From Cryptomeria japonica (taxonomy: Eukaryota; Streptophyta; Pinopsida; Cupressales; Cupressaceae), in contig NC_081414.1 of NCBI RefSeq assembly GCF_030272615.1, forward strand, positions 821,745,896 through 821,809,895: a stretch of DNA of 64,000 nt, read 5' to 3'. The notes under the pieces are model-generated. The model searched no databases. It saw only the letters and a program-made list of their open reading frames with translations, and had not been told where the DNA came from. A program made the translations under genes and the position numbers. Positions 35,548-47,314 of this stretch are shown here, in pieces; positions within the stretch are counted from its first letter, which is position 1; each line of letters opens with the position of its first letter.

Positions 35548-38500
35548 ATGAGTTCCTATGAGTATGATAATGATGTCTTTCTCAATTCTAATCATACCAA
35601 ATTACCTATCATGGATGCCTACAGAAACATTCCAAATGTCGAGAACATGGACACTACAAATAATAATGATACACACAATGACAATATGGACAAATTTTCA
35701 ATACATTCAGCAAAAGTAGAAGACTCCATTATGGATCCTTGTTTCAATAGATTGGTTGAAGAAATAATGAGGAGAGATAGACAATACTTCTTACAAGTGA
35801 TGGCACAAAGTGGAGCCAAGATCCCTCATGATTTTGACATGTCTCAAATAATGGAACATCGACCTTGGCAACAACCTCACCCCAACATGGATCAAAGGAG
35901 GCCTAATGGTGGAGGCAATAGAGGACCACATATGGTTCCTGAATCACCATCATCTTTGTTTCAAAAACTAGATATCCCATACACACATGGTCAAGCATAT
36001 GATACTCACCTTCACAGACCATTATGGAGATCTTATGCAGAAAAATATACTCAATCACATGCCAATTCTAAGGACCAACCACCAAAGCAATTGGATATCC
36101 AAAGGCATGATCAAAATTTGGACACAAGGAAACTGCATGTCAAATTTGGGGGCAACACATTAGGACAAACTCATGACATTCCTATAGAGTATGGTATACA
36201 TGGACAAAGTAGATATTCTATTCCTCATCACGACTCTATACCAAGTGGTCCTTATATGCAACATCATTATAGACGTCCTCTATATGAACATGTGTATGAT
36301 TAATATCATCCATATATGCAACATGCTCCTCCTCCACCTCGTGGTTCAGGCATGGGATATGGTCCAAGAAGTCAGTCTCCACCTAAGAACAATTTGGAAC
36401 AACATATCAAGGACTTACAAAAGAAAATGGAGGAAATAAATACACCAAAGCCAACTTACACAATGAGAGACATATGTCCCTATCCATTTGACAAAAGCAT
36501 TCCAATGCCTCCATTCCCTACATACTTTGTGACACCTAAGTTCGATAAATACAGAGGAAAAGGGGATCCTAAGGCACATATAAGATAGTTTTTCACAACT
36601 TGCATTGAGGTAGCAGCAGAAGGGACATATTTGATGAGATTATTCCCACAAAGCTTAGGTGATCAAGCTATGGAATGGTTCTCCCAACTCCCACCTGGAA
36701 TTAAGTCATGGGGTGACTTAGCAGAGGCATTTATCCAACATTTCTCATACAACATAAAGACAGATATATCAATCACTACTTTGTGCAATACTAAGCAAAA
36801 GGATGGAGAATCTTTTTCATCATTTTTACAAAGATGGATAAATCTAGCCAACAGATGCTCTTGTGAAATTCCACAAAAACAAATGGTAGAGATGTTCACC
36901 CAAAATGTTAACAAAGACATTGGTTATGACCTAAGAAAATATTGTTTATCCACCTTTAAGGATGTCATTGAAAAAGTCTTAGCAACAAAAAAGGTCCTAA
37001 TTGAATAAGGAGTAATTAAGATATTCAAGGAGAACAAAGAGAACTTTAAAGGAAAAGACAAGCCAAGATTTTGGAATAAAAAAAAGAACACAGTCAATGA
37101 TGGTGTTGTGGATGCCAATAGAATGCAACCTAAAATTGTTTTTCCCAGATCAAGCTCTACAAACAATTAGGTGAATACTCAAAGAACTTCAAAGTCACAA
37201 AAGAAGTACATTCCTTTGGGAGAACCACTAGAATCAGTTTTCAAGAAACTAGTGGAAACCAATTATGTCTCTACCATTATCATCAAGGACAAAACACCTG
37301 AGAATTCTACCCAAAGACCCAAAATCATCCTAAAAGGAATTGGATCTTCTTCTAAACCAACCTCTGAATGTAATGTTACAACTCATCGAGGTAAATTCAC
37401 TTTGCAAGGTTCTCTAGCTAAAAACACCGCTTCCTCATCAACCAAGCCTGAGTATGACCTTGTAGAACAGTTAGGGAAGACACTCATGATTACCTCAATC
37501 CTTGAGCTCTTACGCATATCCCCCACACATAAAGCCATTCTTGATAAAATCTTGAGAGACACTTCTATACCTACTAACGTGAATGTGGACTATTTTCAAG
37601 CCATGGTGGGATACCTTTCCATTCCACACTACATGACATTCATAGAAGCTGACGATGCCTTCGTGAGCCAACCACATAATGCACCTTTACACATTGAATC
37701 CTTCCTACACAATAATCGAATAAAATGAGTCTTGGTAGATGGAGGAGTAGGTCTAAACATTTGTACATTGAGCACTATTAAACAATTGGGATATTCGGAT
37801 AAAGCTATGAATGCTACAAACAAAATCACCATTAAGGCATATGATGACGAAGAGCGTTCATCCAAGGGCATAGTCACCTTACCTCTTAGAGTAGGGCCAG
37901 TTACAAAGGATGTGGTTTGTCAAGTCCTTGATCTACAACTCACATACAACATATTGCTAGGATGTCTATGGATTCATGAGATGAGCGCAACCCCATCTAC
38001 ATATCATTGATGTATCAAGTTTCCACACAATGGAGTTGAAGTGACCATCAAAGCTGATCCAAATCCATTCATATGTTGTAACAATTTGTGACTGAGATTA
38101 GAAATAACAATCACAGCCAATTGAGAAGTTGTTCCATCTTCAACATATGTTGATCCAAAATCCTTGAAAGCTTCTACGTCAACACAAGAAGAGATCAAAG
38201 AAAAGTTCAAGATTAAAGACATGAGATGTGGTGAGTATATCTTTCATTTTGATCAACTCCCACTATCTCCTAACACATTTTGTTGACAGGAACAATCTAT
38301 AAACAAGTTGCAATGCCAAGGAATTGGGTATGAGCCACCTAGTGTGGTGGCTACTAAGTCTAAGTGCAAATCTCCTCTAGTGGTGCAAGCAACTCTTGAT
38401 ATCAATAGTCCTAAGAGTAGTTCCGGCAAAAAATCTATTGAGCATATTGATAGCCCTCTTGATAACTTACATAGCTTTGCCATATCATCCACTCATTCCA

Positions 38501-38577
38501 TTTCCACTCCACTTCCAGACTTATCAACAAGAATCACAAAAACCCTTACTTATTGGGGATCAAAAATCAAGCTTTGA
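35548..38577 (+). pseudogene. gag-pro: Element C gag-protease, one frame with many stops
   Basis: A frame from ATG 35548 (MSSYEYDNDVF) holds coding character to about 38577, broken by stops at 36301, 36586, 37006, 37168, 37726, 38008, 38089 and a few later ones. Most of those I checked fit C-to-T changes (CAG, CAA or CGA). The retrotransposon gag domain is at about 36586-37000 (LGDQAMEWFSQLPPGIKSW, then QRWINLANRC). No zinc knuckle is seen. The aspartic protease is at 37726-38050: LVDGGVGLNICTL, with Asp-Gly-Gly in place of the usual Asp-Ser/Thr-Gly, and later ILLGCLWIH, like the ILLGRPWIH of this lineage. RT should follow but does not. Confidence 0.8.
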
Positions 38578-38998
38578 AAAGAAAAATTTAAAAGTCAAAA
38601 ATAAAGAAAAGTCCTTTAGTTCAAATCAAAATCAAAAGCTATTGGACTCTGCAAAAAGCAAAGTCAAGGATAAAAATCCTATGAAAGAAAAAGAGAAAGA
38701 GAAAGAGAAAGAGATGATCTCCCCTAATACCAAAATAACTGGGGGCAAAATTTCTAAAATTTTAAGTAAAAAAGCATACTTGTTGATCCTAAGTCTCCAT
38801 CATGCTATCCTACTTTCACTTATTTTCACAATCATAAGCCTTCATCACTCATCCAATTGTTCCACACATCCTTTCCCTTCTGGTGATACATCATGGACCT
38901 TTAATGGAGCTTCCTCGAGGGACTTTGTTATCAGGGATGCCCAAACTTCTTTAGGTGACATGCATATGGGCTTGTGTAGTCCACATATTAGTAATTCT
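38578..38998 (+). other. Junction where RT, RNase H and most of IN are missing
   Basis: Between protease and the integrase tail there is only about 420 bases, Lys-rich (KEKEKEKEKE) then unlike pol. The words SWTFNGASSRD at about 38888-38920 resemble an RNase H start but nothing follows. The reading frame changes here relative to gag-pro. Best read as a deletion of several kb of pol. Confidence 0.6.
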
Positions 38999-39295
38999 AT
39001 CTCAGCTCCTTTATCAAGGAAGACAGTCGCTCGAGCTACATATCATTCAGTCAAGGAACATCGAAACTACAATCATAAGGTTAAGCCTCACACATTTGAG
39101 GTGGGTGACTTAGTTCTAAGGAAAAATCCTAAAAATCAGGAAGATAGAGAGAAGGGCAAGTTCAAACCAAACTGGCTTGGTCCCTACATCATTACAATAG
39201 TCTATAGATCCGGTGCATATCAGCTCTCAACCCTATATGGAGAACCTTTGGATGATCCTATCAACAACATGCACCTTCGTAGGTTTTATACATAG
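38999..39295 (+). pseudogene. Element C integrase C-terminal fragment
   Basis: The frame ends at the stop 39293-39295. It contains YNHKVKPHTFEVGDLVLRK, then KFKPNWLGPYII and DDPINNMHLRRFY, the typical integrase tail (GPY/F type) of plant Tat/Athila-like Gypsy elements. The catalytic core is absent. The related tail in element D (46796-47314) ends in the same way (EEPINSMHLKKFY). Confidence 0.85.
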
Positions 39296-41039
39296 CTCTT
39301 CAGAATATCCTAATTCAAAAATACAAAAAAATAAAATAAAAATATCAAAAAGAAAAAAATCGTAAAATTGAAAAAAATCATTACTTGGTGAAAACCTGAC
39401 AAACAGGCGCCTTGTAACACAAAAAAATTGGAAAACATAAATTTTTTTTGTCCAACAGTGAAAACCACTTCTGTGGTGCCCTAGGCAAGTACCATGGTGA
39501 AAACTGGCTGACTGACACCATGCATAGAGACATTGCTCCTCCCTCCTTCAGGATTCACTTTCATCCTTTCACTTTGCACACACTCACAGCCTATCCATCC
39601 ATAATAAACTTACCCAATCTCATCATGGCTTGTTATTGATCTACCTAAGATTGGTTATCCATTTCATAATAATCCCTCCTTTTCACCCTTTCCATCCACA
39701 ATAAATCAGATCCTATCTATGGCTAAGGAAAATCCTATGTCTAGTGATGGGTGTGGAACTGGGACCATCACATATTCTAAGAAGTATAGTTTCTTCCAGC
39801 TTCCTTCAGTCTAATCCCACAAAATCTGCAATAAAGAAGCATTTGCATCACTAGTCCACAACAAAGTTCCGTCTTCTTCGCAATAAAGTATCAGTTTCAT
39901 GGATTTAGTCAATTTTAGATGAGACAGAACAGCAATAATGGGCTTCAACAAATCAAATCTTTTAATAGACTTAGACAACATTATGGTTTAGTTCTATCTA
40001 TCCTTTTGTGAAAATAAACATTGTGACCACAATCAAATAGACTTATACAAGTGACAAGAGACACTAAACTTGAGGACTACAGTGGACGTTGGTGTCAAGT
40101 CTTGGTTTTCTTTTGATTTTATCTTTTTGGTAACATGAATTTTAGCTTTTCTAGGATGTCTCTAACTAGAGATTCTATCTCCAGGATGTCTTTGACTAGA
40201 AAGGTGAGGTTGGGGTATCGTCACCTATTTTTTCTTTGTTATCTATGGGTTGTCTCTTAGTAATGCTATGACTTTTCCAGGGATATGAGGACACTATGAG
40301 TCTAGTGTGAACTAGGGCATTCCTTGTTTGCGATTGTCTGATCTCCATGCAAACAGGTACAATGACTTTCTGGGTCGAACATATATCTGGATTGTCATAA
40401 CCTATTTTCCCATAATAAAGCTCAATGATGATAACACACAAGAATCTCTTTCACTTCCATATCTTCTATCTTCCACCCCCCTTTCTTGATTGACTTCCAT
40501 AATCTTTCTTGAGTCTCTGTAGCCTACTATCACACAACTGAGTATAATGACATGCCAAAAATATTTGCATTTCATATAGTTGCACCTGCATTACCACATA
40601 TAATCATTTCATACATACATATAGATATCATAATTGTGTCACATCCTACACACAACACATGTTAGCACATTTTACATTTTCATCATGTAAATAGTTATTT
40701 GCATTATCATATTCATCTGCATTTTATACATTCACATTTACATTTGCAGAACATATTAAAATATAAAAAAATAAAAAACATTACATTTCATTATGTACAT
40801 ATTTGCATCCATATCATAACCATCACATAGAGACATACTCATCACATAGAAACATACATCATGAAACATCTCATCACATAGGTACACATGCATATAGTTG
40901 CCGCAAGGATGAATCTCATATATATATAATCACAAGTGTCATGATACAATAATGTCAAAATACATGTGGCTACAATCACTTGAAGGTATTATCATACAAA
41001 ATGGTACAAAAAACTAATACATAGGGAGCCCTCTAAGGC
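39296..41039 (+). other. Element C 3' region before antisense gene
   Basis: Non-coding. It contains a motif GGTGAAAACCTGACAAACAGG (39387-39407) and TGTCTCTAACTAGAG / TGTCTTTGACTAGAA (40157, 40185) that have counterparts after the element D integrase (47471 and 47963). An A-rich start and CATTTG-like runs (40700-40760) are also shared with D. Confidence 0.6.
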
Positions 41040-42930
41040 TATGATGAACTCCCTCCATCGGAGTTGCCTGGCTTCAATGGAGTCTGAGCCTTGGAAGGAC
41101 CCACCCCAGGATCATCTCTCCCGTCCCCTCTGTCTGGTGGTGGTGGAGGACCCATGACCCCACCGCTTGATGCCTACCTCCTATCCCTCCCTCCAGTGGT
41201 TGTCACTGTCTGCGATGGTCTACAGAAGCTCCTAGCCCATTGCTTTGGTGGCACCGCTCCATAGTATAGGTCTCTCCAGTAACCTATCTCCTCCCTAGCC
41301 CACAGAACATAGGTGTAGCCAGCTCCTGTGTCCTCTACCACCTGTCTTCCTACCCTCAATGTTGTCTCAACCTTTGTATAATGGTGGATAGCTTGATCCC
41401 TCTCCTGCTCAATATCCCTTAGCTATCTCTTGAGCCTATCCCTCCTGCTCGACATCCTAGATCTCATTTGCCTGTCCCTAGCAGATCTCCCTCAACTCCA
41501 ACAACTCATCCTCCTCCTCTCCTCCCTTACCCTATGGCTACTCCTATGGCTGCCCCTATCCCTGTCCCTATCCCTGTACCTGTCTGGGACCCTGTGCTAC
41601 TGGCACCTGTAAAGGCAACCCACCTCTACCCCTCACCATGTGAACCTGTCAACCCTGCTTCTCCTCTCCACCCTCCCTCCTTGGAGCCACTCTCCTCTCT
41701 CCTACTATACCCCTCCTCCTCCATTGCCCTCTACCTCCACCATCTCCATCATCATCCCCATCACCTCCACCATCTCCATTTGTCAGCTCCCCAAGATCCA
41801 TCAACCATGGAAATGAATGCTCTGCCTAATATGCAGTATACTTTGCATCCATCCCTGCATCCTCTATCTTTGGCCACATATCCCAAGGCAAGGGAATCAT
41901 CTCTACCAGCTGCATCATTGCCTGATCATATGATAACAATGGCTTGAAGTGCGCTTGATCCCTCGCTGTCAGAGCATACCTCCTAGAACCCCGTGGCATC
42001 TGTTGTATCTTGCCGAACTTCTTGCCCACCCTATCCACCAACTACCTCTATAGCACATATGGCATCCACCCAATCAGATACTTGCTCTGAAATATATATG
42101 GTAGCTCCACTGCATCATCCTCCCACTCCTCGCACTCTCATTATGACCTCCATACTACAGTGTCAATCTCATCAATGACCCTACACCAGTACTCTAATCT
42201 CCCGATCTATGGCTGCAATGTAATCGTATCATACATATGTACAAAATTGTGCCCATGGCCCTTGCCTCTGAAATGAATCGGTCATGTCACTGACAGATGC
42301 TCATATGCCCATACTTGCAACAGTGTAACTCTGCAGCCCAATCTTGCTGATCCATGGTATACAAACTAATGAAGCTCATAATACAAATGTGCTAGCAGAC
42401 ACAGTCCCCATGCAAATCTGGTGTGTTGTGTCACCAATGTCTCTAGTGTACCACCCCAGCCCACAGCCAACCCTCGTGTCACCCTATCTGGATAGAGGAA
42501 CCCATTGATCACCCCTACCAGTACTACTGGTAGTACTAATCATGTCTGTGTCATGGTCTCGCAAGCCACGTGTCCAGCCCTCATCTCCAATCCCGAATCC
42601 TGGAACACTTGTCTCAGTGCATCCCTGTCTCCATCTTAACTGTAGGGTACTAACTCCCCATCGATCAGTATCCTCAGAATCCTATAAACATCCTCTAAGG
42701 TGACTGTCATCTCACCCATCGGCAAATGAAAAGTAAAAGTCTCTAAGTGCCATCTCTCAGCTAGTGCAGTCAGCAATCCCATGTTCACCCAAAACTCAAG
42801 CATATACAAAATATGTCGCAAGCCCATAGCCTAAACTGCTGCTCTCTCCTCAAATGTCAGCTCTGCTCGCAAAATCTGAGTCGATGGGAATCTCTCTCAT
42901 GACTCCAGCATCGGTAGGTACTCCTATAGT
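41040..42930 (-). pseudogene. Antisense plant mobile domain (PMD) gene in element C
   Basis: Minus strand. Near 42827-42636 the frame shows ALAERWHLETFTFHLPMGEM followed by TVTLEDVYRIL and IDGELV, the signature of the aminotransferase-like plant mobile domain (as in MAIN/MAIL1-type proteins). Further on (42041-41826) comes FGKIQQMPRGSRRYALTARD with TAY, then an acidic Gly/Asp stretch. A Pro-rich tail lies near 41110. Several stops and at least one frame change break it. Known: PMD is shared by host proteins and by extra ORFs of Gypsy and other elements. Convergent to pol, ending toward the integrase. Possibly helped the element against silencing; that is inference. Confidence 0.7.
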
Positions 42931-42954
42931 CAAGCAAATCAACTGTGTCAATCA

Positions 42955-43200
42955 TAGTCGCATTCCTTGTTCATCACAAAATGCTTCTTTTTATCCTAGT
43001 GCTAATGGTACTCTATCCTAGTGACACTCCCTGTTCATCACAAAGTGTTTCTTTTTATCCTAGTGGTACTCCCTATTCATCACAAAGTATTACATGTTTT
43101 GCACTCCCTATTCATCACAAAGTGCTTCTCTTTTTAGTACTCCATGTTCATCACAAAGTACTATCTTGGTACTCCTTGGTCATCACAAAGTGGCTCGATC
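42955..43200 (+). repeat. Tandem repeat with TTCATCACAAAGTG core
   Basis: Six copies of TTCATCACAAA or TCATCACAAAGT with alternating CTTCTTTTTATCCTAGTG spacers, step about 35-60 bases. It lies upstream of the antisense gene. Confidence 0.8.
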
Positions 43201-43404
43201 TATCTTATCCTAGGGCCTCTGCTTGAGTGTATCCTCTTGAGTAGTTTCCTAATTGGCAACATATGTTCTATCACAAAATTGTCAATCCTAGCCCTATTTG
43301 CTATCCTAGTCTTCCCTAGAGGACCTGCTTGAGTATATCCTCTCAATAGCTTATCCAATTGACAATGTATGTTCATCACAGAACTGTCGATTTGGCCTAG
43401 AAGA

Positions 43405-43655
43405 CATAAATGCACCTTTATGACATAAACATGCTTACATACAGCACATACGTGCCTTCTCTGCACAGACGCGCCTGATAAACATAGACGTGCCTCTGCT
43501 CTGCACAAACATGCCCATATAGCATAAATGTGCTTGCACAACACAGACACGCTAGCATTTGACATAGACGCTATTACATTCATAGACGCACCTGGCACAA
43601 ACACAGACATGCCTAGCCTACCGAGACGTACCTGGCACCAGCACAGATGCGCCTT
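43405..43655 (-). repeat. Motif array C3: same motif, minus orientation
   Basis: On the plus strand copies read CACAGACGCGCC (43464), AACATAGACGTGCC (43481), CACAAACATGCC (43504), ACACAGACACGC (43541), CATAGACGCACC (43581), ACACAGACATGCC (43601) and CACAGATGCGCC (43642), among others. Reverse-complemented, these are the C1/C2 motif; GGCACGTCTATGTT is identical at 34983. The array precedes the antisense PMD gene on its own strand. Confidence 0.75.
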
Positions 43656-44172
43656 AGCATTTTTTACCCCTACTTGACATATCTAAAAATAATTAAATGC
43701 ACTACCTAACATGCATTAATGACAACATTTATTGCGAAAAAGTATAAAGAGGTTTTGCAGTACTTACTGGCTCTCTTGCATCTACTGGCCTTTGAAATCG
43801 ATGAACACGATTGAATTTATGAAGCAATGCCATCGCTGCTGACTGTTGCTACTCTATTCTCTCTCTGCACTCTGATCTCTTGGATGTGTGGATGAAAATG
43901 AGGATGATTTCCTCTCATGGTCTATCTTATAGATTGTCCTAGCCTTAGCCCTAGCCCTAGCCCTAGTCTCCCGAGTCAGTCTTCTTTATCCTATGACTCT
44001 GTCACTCCATCCGGTCAGTCCATTCTAGCCTTTCTTTCTTATCAAGTGATTTTCTGCAACCTTTCTAGACATTTTCATCCAACCTCTCGAGGGAGCATAT
44101 CATTCCCATCTTGGGGCAACTTTGTATCAGTTCATATTATCTTCTTTGAAACAACGCGAGAAGCTACATTGT
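43656..44172 (+). other. Element C 3' end before the polypurine tract
   Basis: Non-coding by eye. A CCCTAG(C) tandem run occurs at about 43937-43970 (LSPSPSPSLP in one frame). Confidence 0.4.
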
Positions 44173-44183
44173 CTCAAAGAGGA
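44173..44183 (+). other. Polypurine tract of element C
   Basis: TCAAAGAGGA region just before the 3' LTR. Confidence 0.55.
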
Positions 44184-44959
44184 GATAGACACCTAAAATT
44201 GTCCAGTCTAATTAAATAAATATCTTTATTTATTTAATTATCTTTAGCCTAATTCTTTTATTAATTAAATAAATCTTTATTTATTTAATTAATTCATTTA
44301 CCCTCTTCTAGCCTTATTTCTCATTTAAATAAATACATTTATTTATTTAAATTACCATTTTCCCAAATTAAATAAATACTTTTATTTATTTAACTGATCT
44401 CACTTCTTCTATTAATTAAACAAATCTTTATTTATTTAATTAATTCACTAGCCTTTTCTACCCATGACACATGGCATTCATCTCTTAATTCCTACACTAC
44501 CTACCGTATTATTATTTTCTTATTTCCTCTACCTACACTCTAATCCTAGCCGACCATTTATCTTTTACACCTCTCAAACTTATTCTTTCATTTCTTATAG
44601 TGTCTTCTATATAAGGAGATGTTTCCTTCATTATCAACCCCCCGTTGACTACCTGACTACACTTGCATTCAAACTTTCATATGCGATTAAACCTACTTGC
44701 AACCACATTTCCGTTCTTTGTTGAGCTCTTGTGCACACATAAAAGCTGAGAGCAAATATATCAAGCAAGATCAATGGAGATAGGAAGAATGGAGATTCAA
44801 ACCCCATTGGACATATGATGGTATAATCTTTGTGATTTCATTTGATTTTCATTGTCTTAGGTAATCTTCATATGTTATGGTGGATCTTTGTTGGTGTTAG
44901 GCTAGGGTTTTGTGGTTGAATTCATTTAACCTTTCAATATTGTTGTTATCCACTTTTCA

Positions 44960-44962
<3 letters not shown>
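44184..44962 (+). repeat. 3' LTR of element C
   Basis: 779 bases, aligned with 32436-33214. The initial TG reads GA here, probably two point changes. It ends TTTTCACCA and runs straight into a TA microsatellite. Confidence 0.85.

Positions 44963-45015
<53 letters not shown>
44963..45015. repeat. (TA)n microsatellite beside element C
   Basis: About 53 bases of pure TA. Element C probably inserted into it or beside it: TATAT also flanks the left LTR. Confidence 0.95.
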
Positions 45016-45017
<2 letters not shown>

Positions 45018-45019
45018 TG

Positions 45020-45400
45020 ACTCCGATAGCAGTTAATCACTAATTTTATTTCAATGACTAAATAGTCGGTATTAGAAATTCTTACTAGAACAATCAATTT
45101 AACTCCATTACTAGTACAATTTTATTTTAAATATCTCTTGTGCATTAAAAAGAGAAACTACCTATTAGATAGCAATTAATCACTATTATTATTTCAATGA
45201 CTAAATAGTGGCTATTAGAAATGCTTACTAGAACAACTGATTTAACTCCATTGCAAGTAGAGGAATTTAAAAAAAAATCTTTGTACATTTAAAACAGTGA
45301 CTGCCACTTAGATAGCAATTAATCATTGATGTTTTTTGAATGACTAAATAGTGGGTATTAGGGTGCAGTCCCATGCAGGGGCTTAAGATTCAATTTTTTA
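45020..45400 (+). repeat. ~143-bp tandem repeat, three copies
   Basis: Units start near 45027, 45168 and 45310 with TAGCARTTAATCAC/T and share AATGACTAAATAGTSG and ATTTAACTCCATT words; the third is truncated. A fourth diverged piece (TGCTTACTACAATAGCA, CATTCAGAACAGTGACT) is at about 45780-45850. No coding frame. Confidence 0.8.
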
Positions 45401-46080
45401 GAAGAGGAGGTCCCATGATGAAAAAAAATGTGTTAAGGGATTATTTGGATTCTTTTCCTAGAAAATAAAAAATCCTACTTTTTAGGCTTAAATATTCAAG
45501 TGGGTGAAAATAGGATGGGACTAGAAATTACTCCACTAACCTAGGGATGTTATTTGTCATTTGTCAAACATCTAAGTGTATATTTCTAGAAAATGATTTT
45601 GTTTTTACTGATTTTTATCACTCCATGATATAGAAGACAAAAGTATTATATTCATGAGATCCACAATGTCCTTAAATTTTGGAGAACTAAATTACAAAAT
45701 TTATGAAACTAGCAACTTTAAAATATACCTAAAACATTTCAGCAGCTCCAACTGTCCTCCATAAGATCCTAGCGTTAAAAATGCTTACTACAATAGCATA
45801 CACGAATTTGAAAAAATTCTCTTCGCGCATTCAGAACAGTGACTCTCATTAACAATGTTGTCGTCTACACTGTTCCAACTTGTCGTGTATAATATTTGTA
45901 TAATAGATCATGTATTATCTATGGTGATTAAATAACAAAGAGATGCCACTAAAGTAGCCAATTACATTTAAATAAAATAAATAACAAGTTCCGTGAGATT
46001 AAAACTGGGGCTTTAGCGCAACACTTACCGAGGAAATAAACAAAGTTAATGATAGCCTGGATTCCACGACATGGCGACTA
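45401..46080. other. Unrecognised sequence
   Basis: Apart from the diverged tandem-repeat piece at 45780-45850, I see no gene or element feature. Confidence 0.4.
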
Positions 46081-46159
46081 TGGGATGTTAATGAGGATGT
46101 GGAGTCGTGGGACCTTTTCCATGGAAAAATAATTTCACGGGCAAAACGATTGAAAAAAA

Positions 46160-46500
46160 AATAGCTGACGTTGAACACAAGACTGGGAAGTTGTTGCGTT
46201 GGGGGAGTTGACGTGGAAGGTTGAAGGCATGGTTGCATGGTAATTGCTGCGTTGACGTGGAGGGCTGTGCTTGGGTGCAAACACTGAAAACGGGATAAGA
46301 AAGTAGTTTTACCCAGATAATGAGAGGGTTGATGAGAAAATTCCTTGTGGAGTACATAATTTTGAGGCTTCTGTCTTATTATCTTACTCCACAATCCACG
46401 TGCATTTTACTTTATCCACATGCTTTTGTTTAACATTTCATAGTCCTATAAATGGAGGCCTTGGACCTCCTCTTTCACATACAGAAAGTGCTAGAAGTTG
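46160..46500 (+). promoter_or_regulatory. Promoter-like stretch with TGACG and CACGTG motifs and TATA box
   Basis: GCTGACGTTG (46162), two TTGACGTGGA (about 46207 and 46252), CCACGTGC (46397) and TATAAAT (46447-46453), followed by CCTCCTCTTTCACATAC about 30 bases on. TGACG is the core bound by plant TGA-type bZIP factors. This could be the U3/R of an old LTR, perhaps that of element D, or a host promoter whose gene is gone. AGAAAATTCCTTGTGGAG is repeated at about 46337 and 46579. Confidence 0.45.
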
Positions 46501-46795
46501 CACACCGAAATTTGTCGAGAAGCTATGTTTTAGATTTTACAATTGTGTCAATATTTTAGATCATACCCCATAATTCAATTAGAAAATTCCTTGTGGAGAT
46601 TTTACAATTGCTTTTTTATGTATTGCTTTTATGTCCAGTTGGAAGATCCTTGTAAAGAATTATGGAACAAGAACTGGATGTTGTTGAGGAAGAGGATATA
46701 TGTTCTTAACCCTTGTGGATAATTTCTGCCACTTATTTTATAAATTTAATTATATTCCCAACCTTTCTAATATTAAAATCATTTTAGTATTGATA

Positions 46796-47314
46796 GTGAA
46801 TGATGCTGGCAGAGATTGGCATATTCAATTGAACCCTTCTCTATGGGCATACTGTACCAGTATCCACACACCAACAGGTGCCACACCTTTCTCTCTTGTT
46901 TATGGATCAGAAGCAATACTGGCAATAGAAGTAGAGATACCTTCTCTATGAGTATCATTAAAAGGCCTTATCCTATATTAAGATAAACGAGTATGTAGAT
47001 TGCAAGAGTTAGAATTGATTCATGAACGAAGACAAAATGCCTTTGATCATTTAAAAATATATCAGAAAATAATGTGCTGATGTTATAATCATTAGGTCAA
47101 ACCAAGAACATTTAAAGTTCAGGAGCTAGTACTAAAAGAAAATCCACGCAACCAAGCAGATTGAGAAAAGAAAGGGAAGTTTGAACCAAACTAGTTAGGT
47201 TCGTTTGTGGTCACAACAGTATTTGGGTCAGGAGCATATCAACTATCAATATAGGATGAAGATCAACTCGAGGAACCCATCAATAGCATGCATCTGAAGA
47301 AGTTTTATGTCTGA
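46796..47314 (+). pseudogene. Element D integrase C-terminal remnant
   Basis: One 173-codon frame with several stops, ending at TGA 47312-47314. Motifs: HTPTGATPFSLVYGSEA (integrase core end), LQELELIHERRQNAFDHL, VKPRTFKVQELVLKENPRNQ, GSGAYQL and EEPINSMHLKKFYV. It is the same lineage as the element C integrase tail. Nothing upstream (46500-46795) shows the rest of pol, so D is a fragment. Confidence 0.8.

Larger units (their letters stand above)
32436..44962 (+). mobile_element. Element C: Tat-like Ty3/Gypsy with pol deletion and antisense gene
   Basis: LTRs at 32436-33214 and 44184-44962, both 779 bases. The flanking five bases are TATAT on both sides; the right one lies in a TA microsatellite, so this duplication is weak evidence. 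Inside: a long leader, gag and protease in one frame, then only the C-terminal part of integrase. A ~4.9 kb 3' region follows with an antisense plant mobile domain gene. Known: Tat-lineage Gypsy elements in plants often carry extra, sometimes antisense, frames between pol and the 3' LTR. Non-autonomous as it stands. Confidence 0.85.

Noticed and set aside
38396-38998. Start of the 299-codon frame as a real protein region
   Set aside because: Only the last ~100 codons match integrase; the earlier part is Lys-rich and junction sequence.
41430-41947. Pro/Leu/Ser-rich plus-strand frames
   Set aside because: They are shadows of the antisense plant mobile domain gene, which shows real family motifs on the minus strand.
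45999-46394. 131-codon minus-strand frame as a host gene
   Set aside because: No domain, low-complexity Ser/Thr/Gln content, and it overlaps a plus-strand promoter-like stretch.
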